Origin: CAZPQM01 sp964588995
Lineage (GTDB): Bacteria; Pseudomonadota; Alphaproteobacteria; Rickettsiales; UBA8987
Direction of reading: 5' to 3'
Assembly (NCBI GenBank): GCA_964588995.1
Contig: CAZPQM010000008.1
Location: 1-64,000 of the forward strand
Length of the DNA: 64,000 nt
Part shown: one piece after another, positions 7,756-16,631 of the stretch
Numbering within the stretch: the first letter of the stretch is position 1
Layout of the letters: every line of letters begins with the position of its first letter
Position numbers and translations under genes: made by a program
The notes under the pieces: generated by a model
The model's database searches: none
Seen by the model: the letters and a program-made list of their open reading frames with translations, nothing else
What the model was told of the DNA's origin: nothing

Positions 7756-9594
7756 TTAGGACACAATCACTGCATCTTCGATATGAAACTCGGCGCTGAT
7801 GCGACCCTGCCATTCATTGCGCTTGGCGCGCCCCGCAAGAGCAAGCGTTTTACCTTTTGCACCTTTGAGCTCTTCACCAAAAGCTGTTCCATCGGCGCGG
7901 AACGCGACCGCCTTTAACCGCCCGCCGGAAAATGCCCCGGCATCCTGCATAAAAATCGCGCTGATATGGTTCTTCCCCACCACGCGCACATCCACCATCC
8001 GCGCATCTGATACAATCATCCGCGGTTCAGGATTACCCATACCATACGGTGCGAGCGCATCGAGCGTATCGAGCAGTTGGGGTGTTACCGCACTAAGCGG
8101 CAGACAGAGATCCGCCTTCCATACGCGATCATTGGCATAAGCCGTAACCGCCTCCGCACAATGCTCATGAAGAAACGTGGCAAACTCCGCGCACCGCTCC
8201 ATGGCGATGGAAAAGCCAGCCGCAGCCGCATGTCCGCCGCCGCCAAGCAGCAGCCCCTCCTGCTTGGCCCGGCCAATGAGCGACCCGACATCCACGCCGG
8301 GAATAGACCGCACCGACGCCTTACCGACGAGCTTACCGTCCATTTCTTCGGTAGAAATCACGGCAACCGGCTTATCGAACGCTTCCTTCAACCGCCCGGC
8401 GACGATGCCGATAATACCGGGATGCCAACGCGCCTCCGCATCCTGATCCACCACCAGAATAAACGGCGCATTCGCCTGCGTCCGCTCGACCAGCTCGATT
8501 GCCTGTTCGAGTGCGGTCGTTTCAATCAGCTGCCGCTCCTTATTCAGCGCATCAAGCTCCTCGGGAATGGCCCTTGCTTCAAACTCATCTTCGGTGGTGA
8601 GCAGCCGCGTTCCCAGATCGGACTTCCCTATTCGCCCCCCGGCATTAATGCGCGGCCCCAGCAAAAAGCCGAGGTGATAGACGTTCAAACGCGAGGTAAT
8701 ACCAGCGGTTTCTCCAAGCATTCTCAGCCCCACATTCTGCCGCTGCTGCATGACTTTCAAACCCTGCGCCACAAACGCCCGGTTCAGCCCGATCAGCTGC
8801 ATCACATCGCACACCGTACCCAGCGCCACAATATCCAGAAAAGCCAAAAGATCGACTCCGTTCTCCAGCCCCGGCTTATCGGTAAAATAGCCTGCCTGCC
8901 GGAGCGTCCGGTTGACGGCAACCGCTAGCAGGAAGCTGACGCCCACCGCAGCGAGGTAGCGATGTTGAGTCGTTTCATCGAGGCGGTTCGGATTGATATG
9001 CGCGATGCAGGGAGGCTGCCGTTCACCGCCGAGGTGGTGATCCACGACAATCACCTCCAGCCCGATTTTTTCGGCCTCCTCCAGCGCTTCGAACGCAACC
9101 GACCCGCAATCCACCGTGATGACAAGATCCGTACCACGATCTTTAATCGTCCGCATCGCCTGCGGATTGGGGCCGTAGCCTTCTTTCATTCGATCGGGTA
9201 TGTAGTAGTCCGCCTCAAGGCCAAGCTTTCGGAAAAACCGAATCAGCAATGCCGCACTGGTTGCTCCATCAACATCGTAATCCCCGAAAATAGTGATGCG
9301 TTTCTTTGTCTGCACCGCTTGCGCCAGATACTCCGCTGCCTTGTCCATATCGAGAAACTCACTCGGATCCGGCAGTGCGGTTTTGAGCGACGGGTTCAGG
9401 TAGCTTTCGACCGCGTCAAGCGTCACCCCACGCAGGCACAGCATCCGCGCTACCACTTCCGGCAGGTCACATTTTTGCTGCAGGGTGAGCACATCACGCG
9501 GGGTGACTTCGCGCAATTGCCACTGCTTGCCTTTTAATGAGGTGGGGAAGCTGATATCTGCCGACGCTGTTTCAGAAATAAGAGTGGAAGCCAT
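7756..9594 (-). CDS. recJ: Single-strand DNA exonuclease RecJ
   Basis: RecJ is a 5'-to-3' single-strand DNA exonuclease in recombination and mismatch repair. The 612-residue protein has the DHH phosphoesterase motifs in order: FGDYDVDGATS (about 103), TVDCGS, VVDHHLGG (DHH motif, about 187), and the DHHA1 substrate-binding block LLGGGGHAAAAGFSI (about 450), followed by an OB-like C-terminal domain. The length is normal for the family. No Shine-Dalgarno is evident before the ATG at 9592-9594. It lies 64 bp downstream of hom on the same strand and may share its transcript. Confidence 0.95.
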   Translation of the reverse strand: MASTLISETASADISFPTSLKGKQWQLREVTPRDVLTLQQKCDLPEVVARMLCLRGVTLDAVESYLNPSLKTALPDPSEFLDMDKAAEYLAQAVQTKKRITIFGDYDVDGATSAALLIRFFRKLGLEADYYIPDRMKEGYGPNPQAMRTIKDRGTDLVITVDCGSVAFEALEEAEKIGLEVIVVDHHLGGERQPPCIAHINPNRLDETTQHRYLAAVGVSFLLAVAVNRTLRQAGYFTDKPGLENGVDLLAFLDIVALGTVCDVMQLIGLNRAFVAQGLKVMQQRQNVGLRMLGETAGITSRLNVYHLGFLLGPRINAGGRIGKSDLGTRLLTTEDEFEARAIPEELDALNKERQLIETTALEQAIELVERTQANAPFILVVDQDAEARWHPGIIGIVAGRLKEAFDKPVAVISTEEMDGKLVGKASVRSIPGVDVGSLIGRAKQEGLLLGGGGHAAAAGFSIAMERCAEFATFLHEHCAEAVTAYANDRVWKADLCLPLSAVTPQLLDTLDALAPYGMGNPEPRMIVSDARMVDVRVVGKNHISAIFMQDAGAFSGGRLKAVAFRADGTAFGEELKGAKGKTLALAGRAKRNEWQGRISAEFHIEDAVIVS

Positions 9595-9658
9595 GGCAGT
9601 TATATACTAGCAATCTGCGCACTTGTCATCTGTGGTTTCTTCGCTGCTAGCTGGGTGA

Positions 9659-10942
9659 CTACTCCACTGCCATAAGGTGCGGTTGTTCCAGTACGTAATC
9701 CGTCTCGGCAAGTTCAGCTAATAGCTGATCAATGTCGCCCCGGCGGCACATATCCACTGTTAATGCAATATGGGCATGGCTTTCGTCAATGGGCGGTTTT
9801 TGCAGTACCTGATCCACGTTGATGCCTGCCTCGGAAAGCCGTTTCGTAATATCGGCGAGGACACCGGAACGGTCTTCCACTTTGAATCGGATATAAAACG
9901 CACCCACCTGATCAGCCGCGTTAACGAATGGCGCTTGCTTAAGACTACTGGCAGGTACACCCAGCGGTGGGGTGAAATTTTCCCGCGCAATATCGATAAT
10001 ATCGGCGACCACGCTGGATCCGGTCGGCCCGGCACCGGCGCCTGCCCCGGTCAATAAGGCCGGACCCACTGAATCACATTCGACCAATATGGCATTTTGC
10101 GGCCCATGTATTGACGCCATCGACGAGCCGAGCTTTACAAGACAGGGCTGTACGCGCTGCTCAATACCACGCTCGGTTTCCGCCGTAATACCCAACAGGC
10201 GAATCGTATAGCCAAGCTCTTTTGCATATTCCATATCGCGAGCATTGACCTCACGGATCCCCTGAATCGCAATCGCATCAAAGTCGAGTTTTACACCGTA
10301 AGCCAGCGACGTGATGATGCAGAGTTTATGCGCCGCATCAATGCCATCGACATCCAGATCGGGCGGGGTTTCAGCATAGCCTTTCGCCTGCGCTTCGGCG
10401 AGCACATCATCAAAATCGCGCCCCTCACGTTCCATACTGGAGAGAATATAATTACAGGTGCCGTTCATAATGCCGGAAATCTGCGTGAACTTATTCGCGG
10501 CGAGTGATTCCCGCAGGCTTTTGAGAACCGGTATACCACCGGCCACGGCGGCTTCAAAACCGATATGCACGTTTTGATCGGCGGCAAGCTGTACCAGTTC
10601 CGCCCCGTGTTTCGCGATCAGTGCCTTATTCGCCGTCACCACATGCTTACCGTTACGCAACGCTGCTTTGCAGAGGTTATACGCGATGCCCTCTTCACCG
10701 CCGATCAGCTCCAGCACTACATCCACGTCCGGGTGGGTCGCGAGGTCCATCGTATCGCTGACCCAACTGATGCCGCTCAAATCCACGCCACGGTCTTTAT
10801 CCGGTGTACGGCTTGCAACGACCGTCACGGTGATATCGCAGCCGGTGCGCACTTTAAATAATTCCGCTTTTTCGGTGAGTATCTGATAGGTGCCAACGCC
10901 GACCGTACCCAGTCCGGCGATGCCAATGCGTAATTCCTTCAT
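9659..10942 (-). CDS. hom: Homoserine dehydrogenase
   Basis: This enzyme reduces aspartate semialdehyde to homoserine, the branch point to threonine, methionine and isoleucine. The 427 residues comprise an N-terminal NAD(P)-binding Rossmann fold (GIAGLGTVGVGTYQ), VVTANKALIAKHG, the signature region with GIMNGTCNYIL and PPDLDVDGIDAAHKL, and a C-terminal ACT domain (from about 350, DRSGVLADITKRLSEAGI) expected to bind an amino-acid effector such as threonine. Length and domain order match the monofunctional alphaproteobacterial form. A weak GAGAG lies about 8 bases ahead of the ATG. Confidence 0.96.
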   Translation of the reverse strand: MKELRIGIAGLGTVGVGTYQILTEKAELFKVRTGCDITVTVVASRTPDKDRGVDLSGISWVSDTMDLATHPDVDVVLELIGGEEGIAYNLCKAALRNGKHVVTANKALIAKHGAELVQLAADQNVHIGFEAAVAGGIPVLKSLRESLAANKFTQISGIMNGTCNYILSSMEREGRDFDDVLAEAQAKGYAETPPDLDVDGIDAAHKLCIITSLAYGVKLDFDAIAIQGIREVNARDMEYAKELGYTIRLLGITAETERGIEQRVQPCLVKLGSSMASIHGPQNAILVECDSVGPALLTGAGAGAGPTGSSVVADIIDIARENFTPPLGVPASSLKQAPFVNAADQVGAFYIRFKVEDRSGVLADITKRLSEAGINVDQVLQKPPIDESHAHIALTVDMCRRGDIDQLLAELAETDYVLEQPHLMAVE

Positions 10943-11018
10943 AACCGCTCTCTTTATGTTTAAGCGGCTGTAGCATAAGGAAAACTAATGGCTTTTCAAG
11001 GATGTTATTGACTCAGGC

Positions 11019-11303
11019 CTAACGAGAACGTTTGAGCTTACGACCCCGTTCGCGTGCTTTTTCCCGCGCCGTATACAATCCGGATCGTAAATCCCGCAGC
11101 CCCTGCCCGACTTTGGATTCAAAATCTTCGTTCAACCCTTCCTTAGAAGGCTCGACATAACCGCCTTTCACCGTGGTGGCTTCCAGTTGCTTAGCGCCAG
11201 GCTCTAAATGGTATTTGATCGCTTCACGGAAACGCTGCCGTCGTTTATTCCGGTCAAGCGCTTTTTTGTACTTGGTTTCTTCGCCTTGATGCCCTTCACT
11301 CAC
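11019..11303 (-). CDS. Small charged hypothetical protein
   Basis: This encodes a 94-residue, highly charged and basic protein with Lys/Arg-rich ends (KKALDRNKRRQRFREA and EKARERGRKLKRSR). It has no membrane segment or recognised domain. The GTG start (11301-11303) overlaps the stop of the upstream 44-codon gene in the sequence GTGA, so translation is probably coupled. The high charge and small size would suit nucleic-acid binding, but that is inference only. It ends 76 bp before hom on the same strand. Confidence 0.55.
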   Translation of the reverse strand: MSEGHQGEETKYKKALDRNKRRQRFREAIKYHLEPGAKQLEATTVKGGYVEPSKEGLNEDFESKVGQGLRDLRSGLYTAREKARERGRKLKRSR

Positions 11304-11434
11304 GCAGTGCCACCCTTAGGTTCGGGTGCCTTGCGTCGACGGAGATTTTCGCGCAGTTGTCTGGCCAACGCCTCTTCGCGCTGTTTCTGCCCCTGCCGAT
11401 TTTTCTCGGATCTGCGTGGTTCTTGCTTTGTCAT
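11300..11434 (-). CDS. 44-residue conserved-type small protein
   Basis: The frame from ATG (11432-11434) to TGA (11300-11302) encodes 44 residues: a charged N-terminus, a helix with Gln, Arg and Glu, and the ending RENLRRRKAPEPKG. From memory, short proteins with a LRENLRRRKAQ-type ending are common hypothetical genes in alphaproteobacteria; I do not know their function. The last 4 bases overlap the GTG of the next gene, which argues that it is translated. No clear Shine-Dalgarno precedes the ATG. Confidence 0.6.
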   Translation of the reverse strand: MTKQEPRRSEKNRQGQKQREEALARQLRENLRRRKAPEPKGGTA

Positions 11435-11501
11435 CGTCTGGAAATAAATTTTCATTATTATACAGATTTTTGTGCTATTTTACAAGGCATAGGGTGATTT
11501 C

Positions 11502-13268
11502 ATGCGGTATTTTTTGTACGTTTTCCTTAGCAGCACTGTCTTTTTCTGCGTTTCTGGAAACCAGCTAGCCTTGGCCTACGAACCGCTCAATCATAATCAG
11601 GTGATGGATTGCTACCACGCGATTGATATGGACGTGGAGGTGCAGCCGATGCGCCCGATTCATGTGCAGCAATTCTGCAGCCTGCTGTTCGAGTCGCGCA
11701 TTCCGGAAGTTTGCCGCACCATGGCCTATCTTTACCTCGGTGAGCAAGGCACCGAACCAGATTTAAAAGAAGCCCGGCGCTGGTTTGAACGCTATCTGTG
11801 GCTGATTCCTAACCGCTATTTTCAGAGTGCGCTGGTCAATATCAGTCCGAGTAAACCGCTTGCTGCCTATAAGGTCGCCAAACATATCAAGGGAGAGCAT
11901 CCGCTTTTTGCGCTGATGTGGTATAATGATGCGCTTGCGAGCGGGTTTCACCCTAATATCCGCATGTTTACTGAGTTAGATCTGTTGATTGAGTCGCTGG
12001 ATGAACGACGTATCCCATTCTTCGGCCCCTTTATCCTGCAATATCTTTCGCGCTTTTACCATTATCAGGTCGCGAATTTCCTCGTACATCTCTACAAAAC
12101 GCCGAATGAGGTGTGGGATAAGTGGCTGGCTGAACAGGTACAGAAGCAGGATTACATGGCGCTGTATCTACAAGCCATCCGGCAGCAATACGGGCTGCGG
12201 ATGGAGGAGAATGTCAAGCAAGCGGAACTGGTCTATATTGAACTGGCTTCGCGCGGCATGCATTTGCCGTCAGAGGCGTTGGCTATAATGCATGATGGCA
12301 TTGAGGATGACAGCCTCGACAGCCTGCATGAATTTACCCAGCTGCGCCCGCTCTTTCACCGTCATGATGGTTACTATCAATTTCTGAAAGAGGTGGTGAA
12401 TCAGAAAACGCCGGAAAAAGTCATCGTTCCCGATAGATACCATCATTACTTGCGGGATGCGGCGGAGCGTGGAAGCAACTGGGCGCGCATGCGGCTCTTT
12501 TACCAGTTTAATGACCGTGAAGCGCTCGACCGCGCCATTAAAGAACATTACGCTCCTGCCTTGCTGATTCACATCGGCGAGATGTCTATCAACGCGGTAG
12601 AACCGCTCTACCGCGCCTTTTTGCGTATCGAGCATTTTAATGATGTGTTTTTCTCACCCGACTTCATGAAACTCAGGCTCTACGCGATTAACCATATTGA
12701 AGAGATGAAACGCATGGTGATTCGTGGCAGCCTGCCCTCGCATGTCGAGTTTGACAATACCTATCTGGGGATTGACCGCATCACCGAAGAAGAGCGGCAC
12801 TTGAACCGCATCATTTTCCCGCAAAATAAGGAGAAAATCATCGAGCTACTGGAAGGAGGAGCCAATCCGAACCTGTATGTTATGAATGAGCGCTACACGG
12901 CGACGCAGAAAATCCTGCTGCTGAATGATGATGACGTAACGCGCGCCCTGTTCAAACGCGGCGCGGACTTACATAAGAAGGATAAGAACGGCTATCCCGG
13001 CCTGTATCTCGCAGCACAAGGCGGCAATCTGGAGGCGCTTCGGCTGTTTGTGCATAAGAAACCCAACCGCCATTTTAACCTCTATGCGTCCAATTTCGAG
13101 CTTCCCCTGCATGCTGCCATTGAGCATGGCTGCGAACTATGCGCCGAATTCATGGTGCAGAACGGCGCGCGCGTGTTCATCCGTAACCGCGATGGCAAGC
13201 TACCGCTGGAGATGGCTAAGGAAGCCAATATGCTCTCGCTCGCCGACATGATCCGGGGCCGGATGTAG
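11502..13268 (+). CDS. Secreted Sel1-like/ankyrin repeat protein
   Basis: The 588-residue protein starts with a signal peptide (about 1-26, hydrophobic core FLYVFLSSTVFFCV, then ALAYE). Residues about 60-290 are helical and include Sel1-like elements such as MAYLYLGEQGTEPDLKEARRWF. Residues about 450-585 contain about four ankyrin-type units: LEGGANPN, FKRGADLHKKDKNGYPGLYLAAQ, ELPLHAAIEHG, and MVQNGARVFIRNRDGKLPLEMA. Both repeat types mediate protein-protein contacts. The signal peptide places it in the periplasm or outside. A host- or prey-directed role is possible but unsupported. It is monocistronic, divergent from the small gene pair, and followed by tRNA-Thr. Confidence 0.75.
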   Translation: MRYFLYVFLSSTVFFCVSGNQLALAYEPLNHNQVMDCYHAIDMDVEVQPMRPIHVQQFCSLLFESRIPEVCRTMAYLYLGEQGTEPDLKEARRWFERYLWLIPNRYFQSALVNISPSKPLAAYKVAKHIKGEHPLFALMWYNDALASGFHPNIRMFTELDLLIESLDERRIPFFGPFILQYLSRFYHYQVANFLVHLYKTPNEVWDKWLAEQVQKQDYMALYLQAIRQQYGLRMEENVKQAELVYIELASRGMHLPSEALAIMHDGIEDDSLDSLHEFTQLRPLFHRHDGYYQFLKEVVNQKTPEKVIVPDRYHHYLRDAAERGSNWARMRLFYQFNDREALDRAIKEHYAPALLIHIGEMSINAVEPLYRAFLRIEHFNDVFFSPDFMKLRLYAINHIEEMKRMVIRGSLPSHVEFDNTYLGIDRITEEERHLNRIIFPQNKEKIIELLEGGANPNLYVMNERYTATQKILLLNDDDVTRALFKRGADLHKKDKNGYPGLYLAAQGGNLEALRLFVHKKPNRHFNLYASNFELPLHAAIEHGCELCAEFMVQNGARVFIRNRDGKLPLEMAKEANMLSLADMIRGRM

Positions 13269-13378
13269 CACCCTCTACCACTATTTCAGGCAACTGCATG
13301 CAAAATTCCCTTGATTTTTCTCTGAAAATCTCAATGATGGCGAGCCTTACGCCTCACAGCAAGCACTCTGCTAACCGT

Positions 13379-13453
13379 GCCGCGGTAGCTCAGGGGTAGA
13401 GCACGTCATTGGTAATGACGGGGTCGGAAGTTCAATTCTTCTCCGCGGCACCA
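13379..13453 (+). tRNA. tRNA-Thr (GGT)
   Basis: Acceptor GCCGCGG (13379-13385) pairs with CCGCGGC (13443-13449), followed by discriminator A and an encoded CCA. The D-arm is GCTC...GAGC. The anticodon stem CGTCA/TGACG holds the loop TTGGTAA, giving anticodon GGT (threonine, ACC codons). The T-arm reads GGAAGTTCAATTCTTC. Confidence 0.97.
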
Positions 13454-13502
13454 TTTTTCTTATTTAGTATTTTGTTTTACATACTAATAATTGATATATT
13501 TA

Positions 13503-14441
13503 CTACTGTGATCTACTACTCGCTACGACGATATTGCCCGTCCGATTATAGACGAGTTCATCAAAACAAAGCGTTTTGGCAATCCAGATACCCCGCCCGT
13601 TCGGGTCATGTGACAGTGCTTCCGCATTACGTAGATAATATTCGGTATCAAATCCTTTTCCGGGATCCCGTATAATAACCTGGTGCGATGCCGCCGATTT
13701 TTCATAGCGCAGCGTCACCCGGCGTCCGGATTCAGGCACGGCTCGCAGTCGCTCTTGTAGAAACGTTTTCCAGCAACGCTCGCGGATTTTATCACGCTTT
13801 TCTTCGTAGCTGATGCCTAGCGCGCCATGTTCAAGCGCGTTCATCAGTAATTCTATGATACCGTTTACTACTTTCTGCGGTTTGGGAAAACAACAAGCCG
13901 CCATATCAGCCAGATGCTGCACCTCTTGCAGCTCCGAAATCGTCGCTTCAAACGTTTGAAACCGCCCCATCGTACGGGCAATATGCGCTAGTTGCTGCGC
14001 CAGATTATCCTGCCGTTCCTTATATTGAAGAGCACTCGCCATAATTGTAACAAGAGTCTCTTTGTCGTAGGGCTTTTTTAAATAATAATAGATATTATAA
14101 TCTTCGAGGGCATTAAACCGATCGCTATTCCGATTCGCAGTCTGAACGATAACCGGAACATGGCGATAGCGGGATATATGCCGTATCTTTTGGATGACTT
14201 CCAGACCCGATATCTCTGGCATCATCAGATCAATTAAAAAACAGTCAAAGCTAAACAGCTCACATTCAGCCATTTTTAAGGCTTCCGCTCCAGAGTCTGC
14301 AAAATACAGGCTGTAATTTTGATGGCATAACATGTGATCCAGTATATCCAGATTGTCGGAATGATCATCTACGATAAGCACCTGCCTACCTTTATCCAGG
14401 CAGGTCAAAACAGGAGCAGGTTCTAATGATTGGTATAACAT
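13503..14441 (-). CDS. Response regulator with HATPase output domain
   Basis: The 312-residue protein joins an N-terminal receiver domain (acidic pair D25-D26, phospho-acceptor D71 in LIDLMMP, Thr in VQTA, Lys in LKKPYD) to a C-terminal GHKL ATPase domain (about 185-305) of the RsbW/anti-sigma type. The ATP-binding N-box is in ELLMNALEHG, the G-box is DPGKGFD, and GRGIWIAK is the last loop. There is no HisKA phospho-His segment, so this is not an ordinary sensor kinase. It more likely acts as a phosphorylation-controlled Ser kinase or anti-sigma-type switch. It is divergent from the ParA gene, with palindromes in between. Confidence 0.8.
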   Translation of the reverse strand: MLYQSLEPAPVLTCLDKGRQVLIVDDHSDNLDILDHMLCHQNYSLYFADSGAEALKMAECELFSFDCFLIDLMMPEISGLEVIQKIRHISRYRHVPVIVQTANRNSDRFNALEDYNIYYYLKKPYDKETLVTIMASALQYKERQDNLAQQLAHIARTMGRFQTFEATISELQEVQHLADMAACCFPKPQKVVNGIIELLMNALEHGALGISYEEKRDKIRERCWKTFLQERLRAVPESGRRVTLRYEKSAASHQVIIRDPGKGFDTEYYLRNAEALSHDPNGRGIWIAKTLCFDELVYNRTGNIVVASSRSQ

Positions 14442-14490
14442 ATAGCTTTATCTGTATACAATTATAGGTAGTATATACAAACTCCCCCTG

Positions 14491-14541
14491 TAAACAAGGC
14501 TTGTTTATGCTGCAGTGCAGCATAATATGCTTTTTTTGCAT
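14491..14541. promoter_or_regulatory. Array of palindromes upstream of parA
   Basis: Three inverted repeats abut. TAAACAAG (14491-14498) and CTTGTTTA (14500-14507) form an 8-1-8 perfect palindrome. TATGCTGCA (14506-14514) and TGCAGCATA (14516-14524) form a 9-1-9 perfect palindrome. ATGC (14527-14530) and GCAT (14538-14541) flank seven T. They lie between two divergent genes, so they are likely operators or a partition site. Confidence 0.55.
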
Positions 14542-14563
14542 GACACGTTGTAAAAACTATGCT
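14536..14563 (+). promoter_or_regulatory. Possible sigma-70 promoter of parA
   Basis: TTGCAT (14536-14541) and TATGCT (14558-14563) are separated by 16 bases and lie 37 bases ahead of the parA start. The -35 box overlaps the last palindrome, so a protein bound there would block it. The boxes are imperfect. Confidence 0.35.
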
Positions 14564-14599
14564 AGGGCTTCTCTGTAGGGATTCAACTGGAGAGAGACT

Positions 14600-15331
14600 A
14601 TGACTGGTCATGTAATAACCGTTGCACAACAAAAGGGGGGGTGCGGTAAAACCACCGTAACTGCACACCTCGCTGTAGCGATGGCGAAAAAAGGCTATAA
14701 CGTCGCTGCAATCGATATTGATCCACAGGGCAGTCTTTCCGCATGGTACGATGCGCGTTACAAGGCCGGAGGTGACTATTATACGCAACTGCATTGTACA
14801 TCTTTTGCCGACTGGTGGCGGCTTTCATGGGAGCTGGATGACCTGAAACAGGACTATGATCTTATTTTTATCGACTGCCCGCCGCATACCAAAACCGATG
14901 CACGTACAGCCGTAAAAGAAGCCGATATGGTAATCGTGCCGATTCAACCCAGCCCTACGGATTTCTGGGCAACAATCAAAACCGTAGATCTGACCAACGC
15001 GGAGCACCGCAACACCTATCTGCTGCTGAACCGCATCGTCTATAACTCTAAATTATCCCGCCAATTCATGGAGGATTTACCCCGCAGACGTTTTACGGAC
15101 TGCCTGGGCAACCGTGTCAATTTCGCCACATCCATGGCGGAAGGGCTGACCGTACAAGAGGCGGATCCCTATAGCCGTTCGGCCAAAGAAGTCGGTAGTA
15201 TCGCCGATGAAGTTGAGACTATTCTGGATCGAATAGCCGCCGATCAGGCGAAAACGCCGACCTCTGCGCTGCTGGCCGCCCGTCAGTCTATGGTAAATCC
15301 TGTCACAGAAGAAGCGCCCGCTTCTGTCTAA
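14600..15331 (+). CDS. ParA-family partition ATPase
   Basis: This is a 243-residue deviant-Walker ATPase. The P-loop is QQKGGCGKTTVTAHLA (about 10-25) with the signature Lys near residue 12, followed by AAIDIDPQGSLSAWYDAR and the Walker-B-like LIFIDCPPH. The protein lacks an N-terminal DNA-binding domain, like ParF or small orphan ParAs that position plasmids, chemoreceptors or other cargo. No parB-like gene is adjacent, so its cargo is unknown. GGAGAG about 9 bases ahead of the ATG is a good ribosome-binding site, and palindromes upstream may be its operator. Confidence 0.87.
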   Translation: MTGHVITVAQQKGGCGKTTVTAHLAVAMAKKGYNVAAIDIDPQGSLSAWYDARYKAGGDYYTQLHCTSFADWWRLSWELDDLKQDYDLIFIDCPPHTKTDARTAVKEADMVIVPIQPSPTDFWATIKTVDLTNAEHRNTYLLLNRIVYNSKLSRQFMEDLPRRRFTDCLGNRVNFATSMAEGLTVQEADPYSRSAKEVGSIADEVETILDRIAADQAKTPTSALLAARQSMVNPVTEEAPASV

Positions 15332-15394
15332 TGCAATAAGCGTCTGCATCGCTTTGCGGTGGCAGGCCCGTTTTTTTCGCTTATACTTGACTGT

Positions 15395-16621
15395 ATGAGT
15401 GCTACCGTAGACTCCCCTTTCAGCATCCGTATGCCGCTGTACTGGCTTGGCGTTCTGCTGTTTTTTATCAATATCGAAACGGATGAGCGTTTCGGTATTC
15501 CCGCGTCTGAGTTTATATTGTTTGGATTTATTCTTCTGCAATATATGTTGCATCGCTCTATATTAAACCTGACTTCGCTTCATATTACGGCGCTGCTCAT
15601 TCTTTTCCTCGTCGCATGGGTGACCGTGGTGGACTATTACCACACCCCTACTTCGGGCGAGGCGGTGCGCGTGATGCTGCGAAATGTATTATTTTACGGA
15701 ATCATTATTGGCTACCTCTACCTGCCGGATAAGCGCCCTATGTTCTTGTTGATGCTCGGGCTTGTTTCCGGTTACGTGCTGAATTTTTTCCATGAATCCT
15801 TTAATATGTTCATCACGCAGCCGGAAACAAGCTATTATCAGCTTAAATATATTATTCCTGCGCCCGGTATACTCGCCCTTATTCTGCTGGGCTATCGCCG
15901 CCAACTTCCCGGGCCTGTCTTGTATTTATTACTAGGATGTATCCTGTATAGCATTCCTGCCATGCTGTTTATCGGTAGCCGTGGCGCCTTCATGTCGCTT
16001 TTCATCGGACTGCTGGCATACGGAATTGCTCGTTACGTACGTCCACCGCGCTGGCTTATTATTCTAGCAGCACTCTCTATCCCACTGATTCCGGTGATTA
16101 TCGTTAGCCTTGCAGCGGATCCATCCAACCCGATGAAACTGGCTGAAATGCTTTTTGCACTGGACTATGCGACCCACAGTAATGTGGAGCGCATTCTAAT
16201 GCTCACCATGAGCCTCGAAATAATGAAGGACGATTTTCTGCTGGGTATTGGCCGGTATAATATGGTGCCGATGGTCGAGCCTTATTTTGTCCATCTTTCC
16301 GGCCTCAAAGGCATGGCGGCGGAAAGTCCGCATAACTATTATCTGGAGTTCTCCGTTCCCTTCGGTGTACCTGCTATGCTGCTGATCATCGGTATTTTTT
16401 CTCAGTTATACCGCTTTATGTTTATTGCCGCAAAGCAGCTCAATCAACCTGCCGGCATTGCCTCCTGTGCTATGTTTCTGACAAGCTGGATAATGCTATA
16501 CCAACCCGTGGCCGGCATTACCCGTGTCGATATTTTTATTATCATGATTACCGCGCTGTACGGCATGCAGAATCCGCCTTTTGATAACACCCCAGAAGAT
16601 AAGGCAGAAAAGAACGCTTAG
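15395..16621 (+). CDS. O-antigen ligase/polymerase-like membrane protein
   Basis: The roughly 408-residue protein has about 10-11 membrane helices and the pattern of the Wzy/WaaL (O-antigen ligase) superfamily: GSRGAFMS after the central helices, a large periplasmic loop, and SPHNYYLEFSVPFGVPAML near residues 305-325 with the family's His-Asn pair. Such proteins polymerise lipid-linked glycan units or transfer them to an acceptor. I prefer the ATG at 15395; an in-frame GTG at 15359 would add 12 residues. The gene is 63 bp after parA and far from the main polysaccharide genes at 47-57 kb. Confidence 0.7.
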   Translation: MSATVDSPFSIRMPLYWLGVLLFFINIETDERFGIPASEFILFGFILLQYMLHRSILNLTSLHITALLILFLVAWVTVVDYYHTPTSGEAVRVMLRNVLFYGIIIGYLYLPDKRPMFLLMLGLVSGYVLNFFHESFNMFITQPETSYYQLKYIIPAPGILALILLGYRRQLPGPVLYLLLGCILYSIPAMLFIGSRGAFMSLFIGLLAYGIARYVRPPRWLIILAALSIPLIPVIIVSLAADPSNPMKLAEMLFALDYATHSNVERILMLTMSLEIMKDDFLLGIGRYNMVPMVEPYFVHLSGLKGMAAESPHNYYLEFSVPFGVPAMLLIIGIFSQLYRFMFIAAKQLNQPAGIASCAMFLTSWIMLYQPVAGITRVDIFIIMITALYGMQNPPFDNTPEDKAEKNA

Positions 16622-16631
16622 AAATCAGCGT

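Noticed and set aside
8077..8928. 283-codon open frame on the strand opposite recJ
   Set aside because: It lies entirely within recJ, mirrors its codon pattern, and resembles no protein. The same holds for long antisense frames within nadA (57494-58084) and the aldose dehydrogenase (58565-59368).
14462..14828. Overlapping minus-strand open frames in and around the parA promoter
   Set aside because: They cover the palindromes and the antisense of parA and lack any recognisable content.
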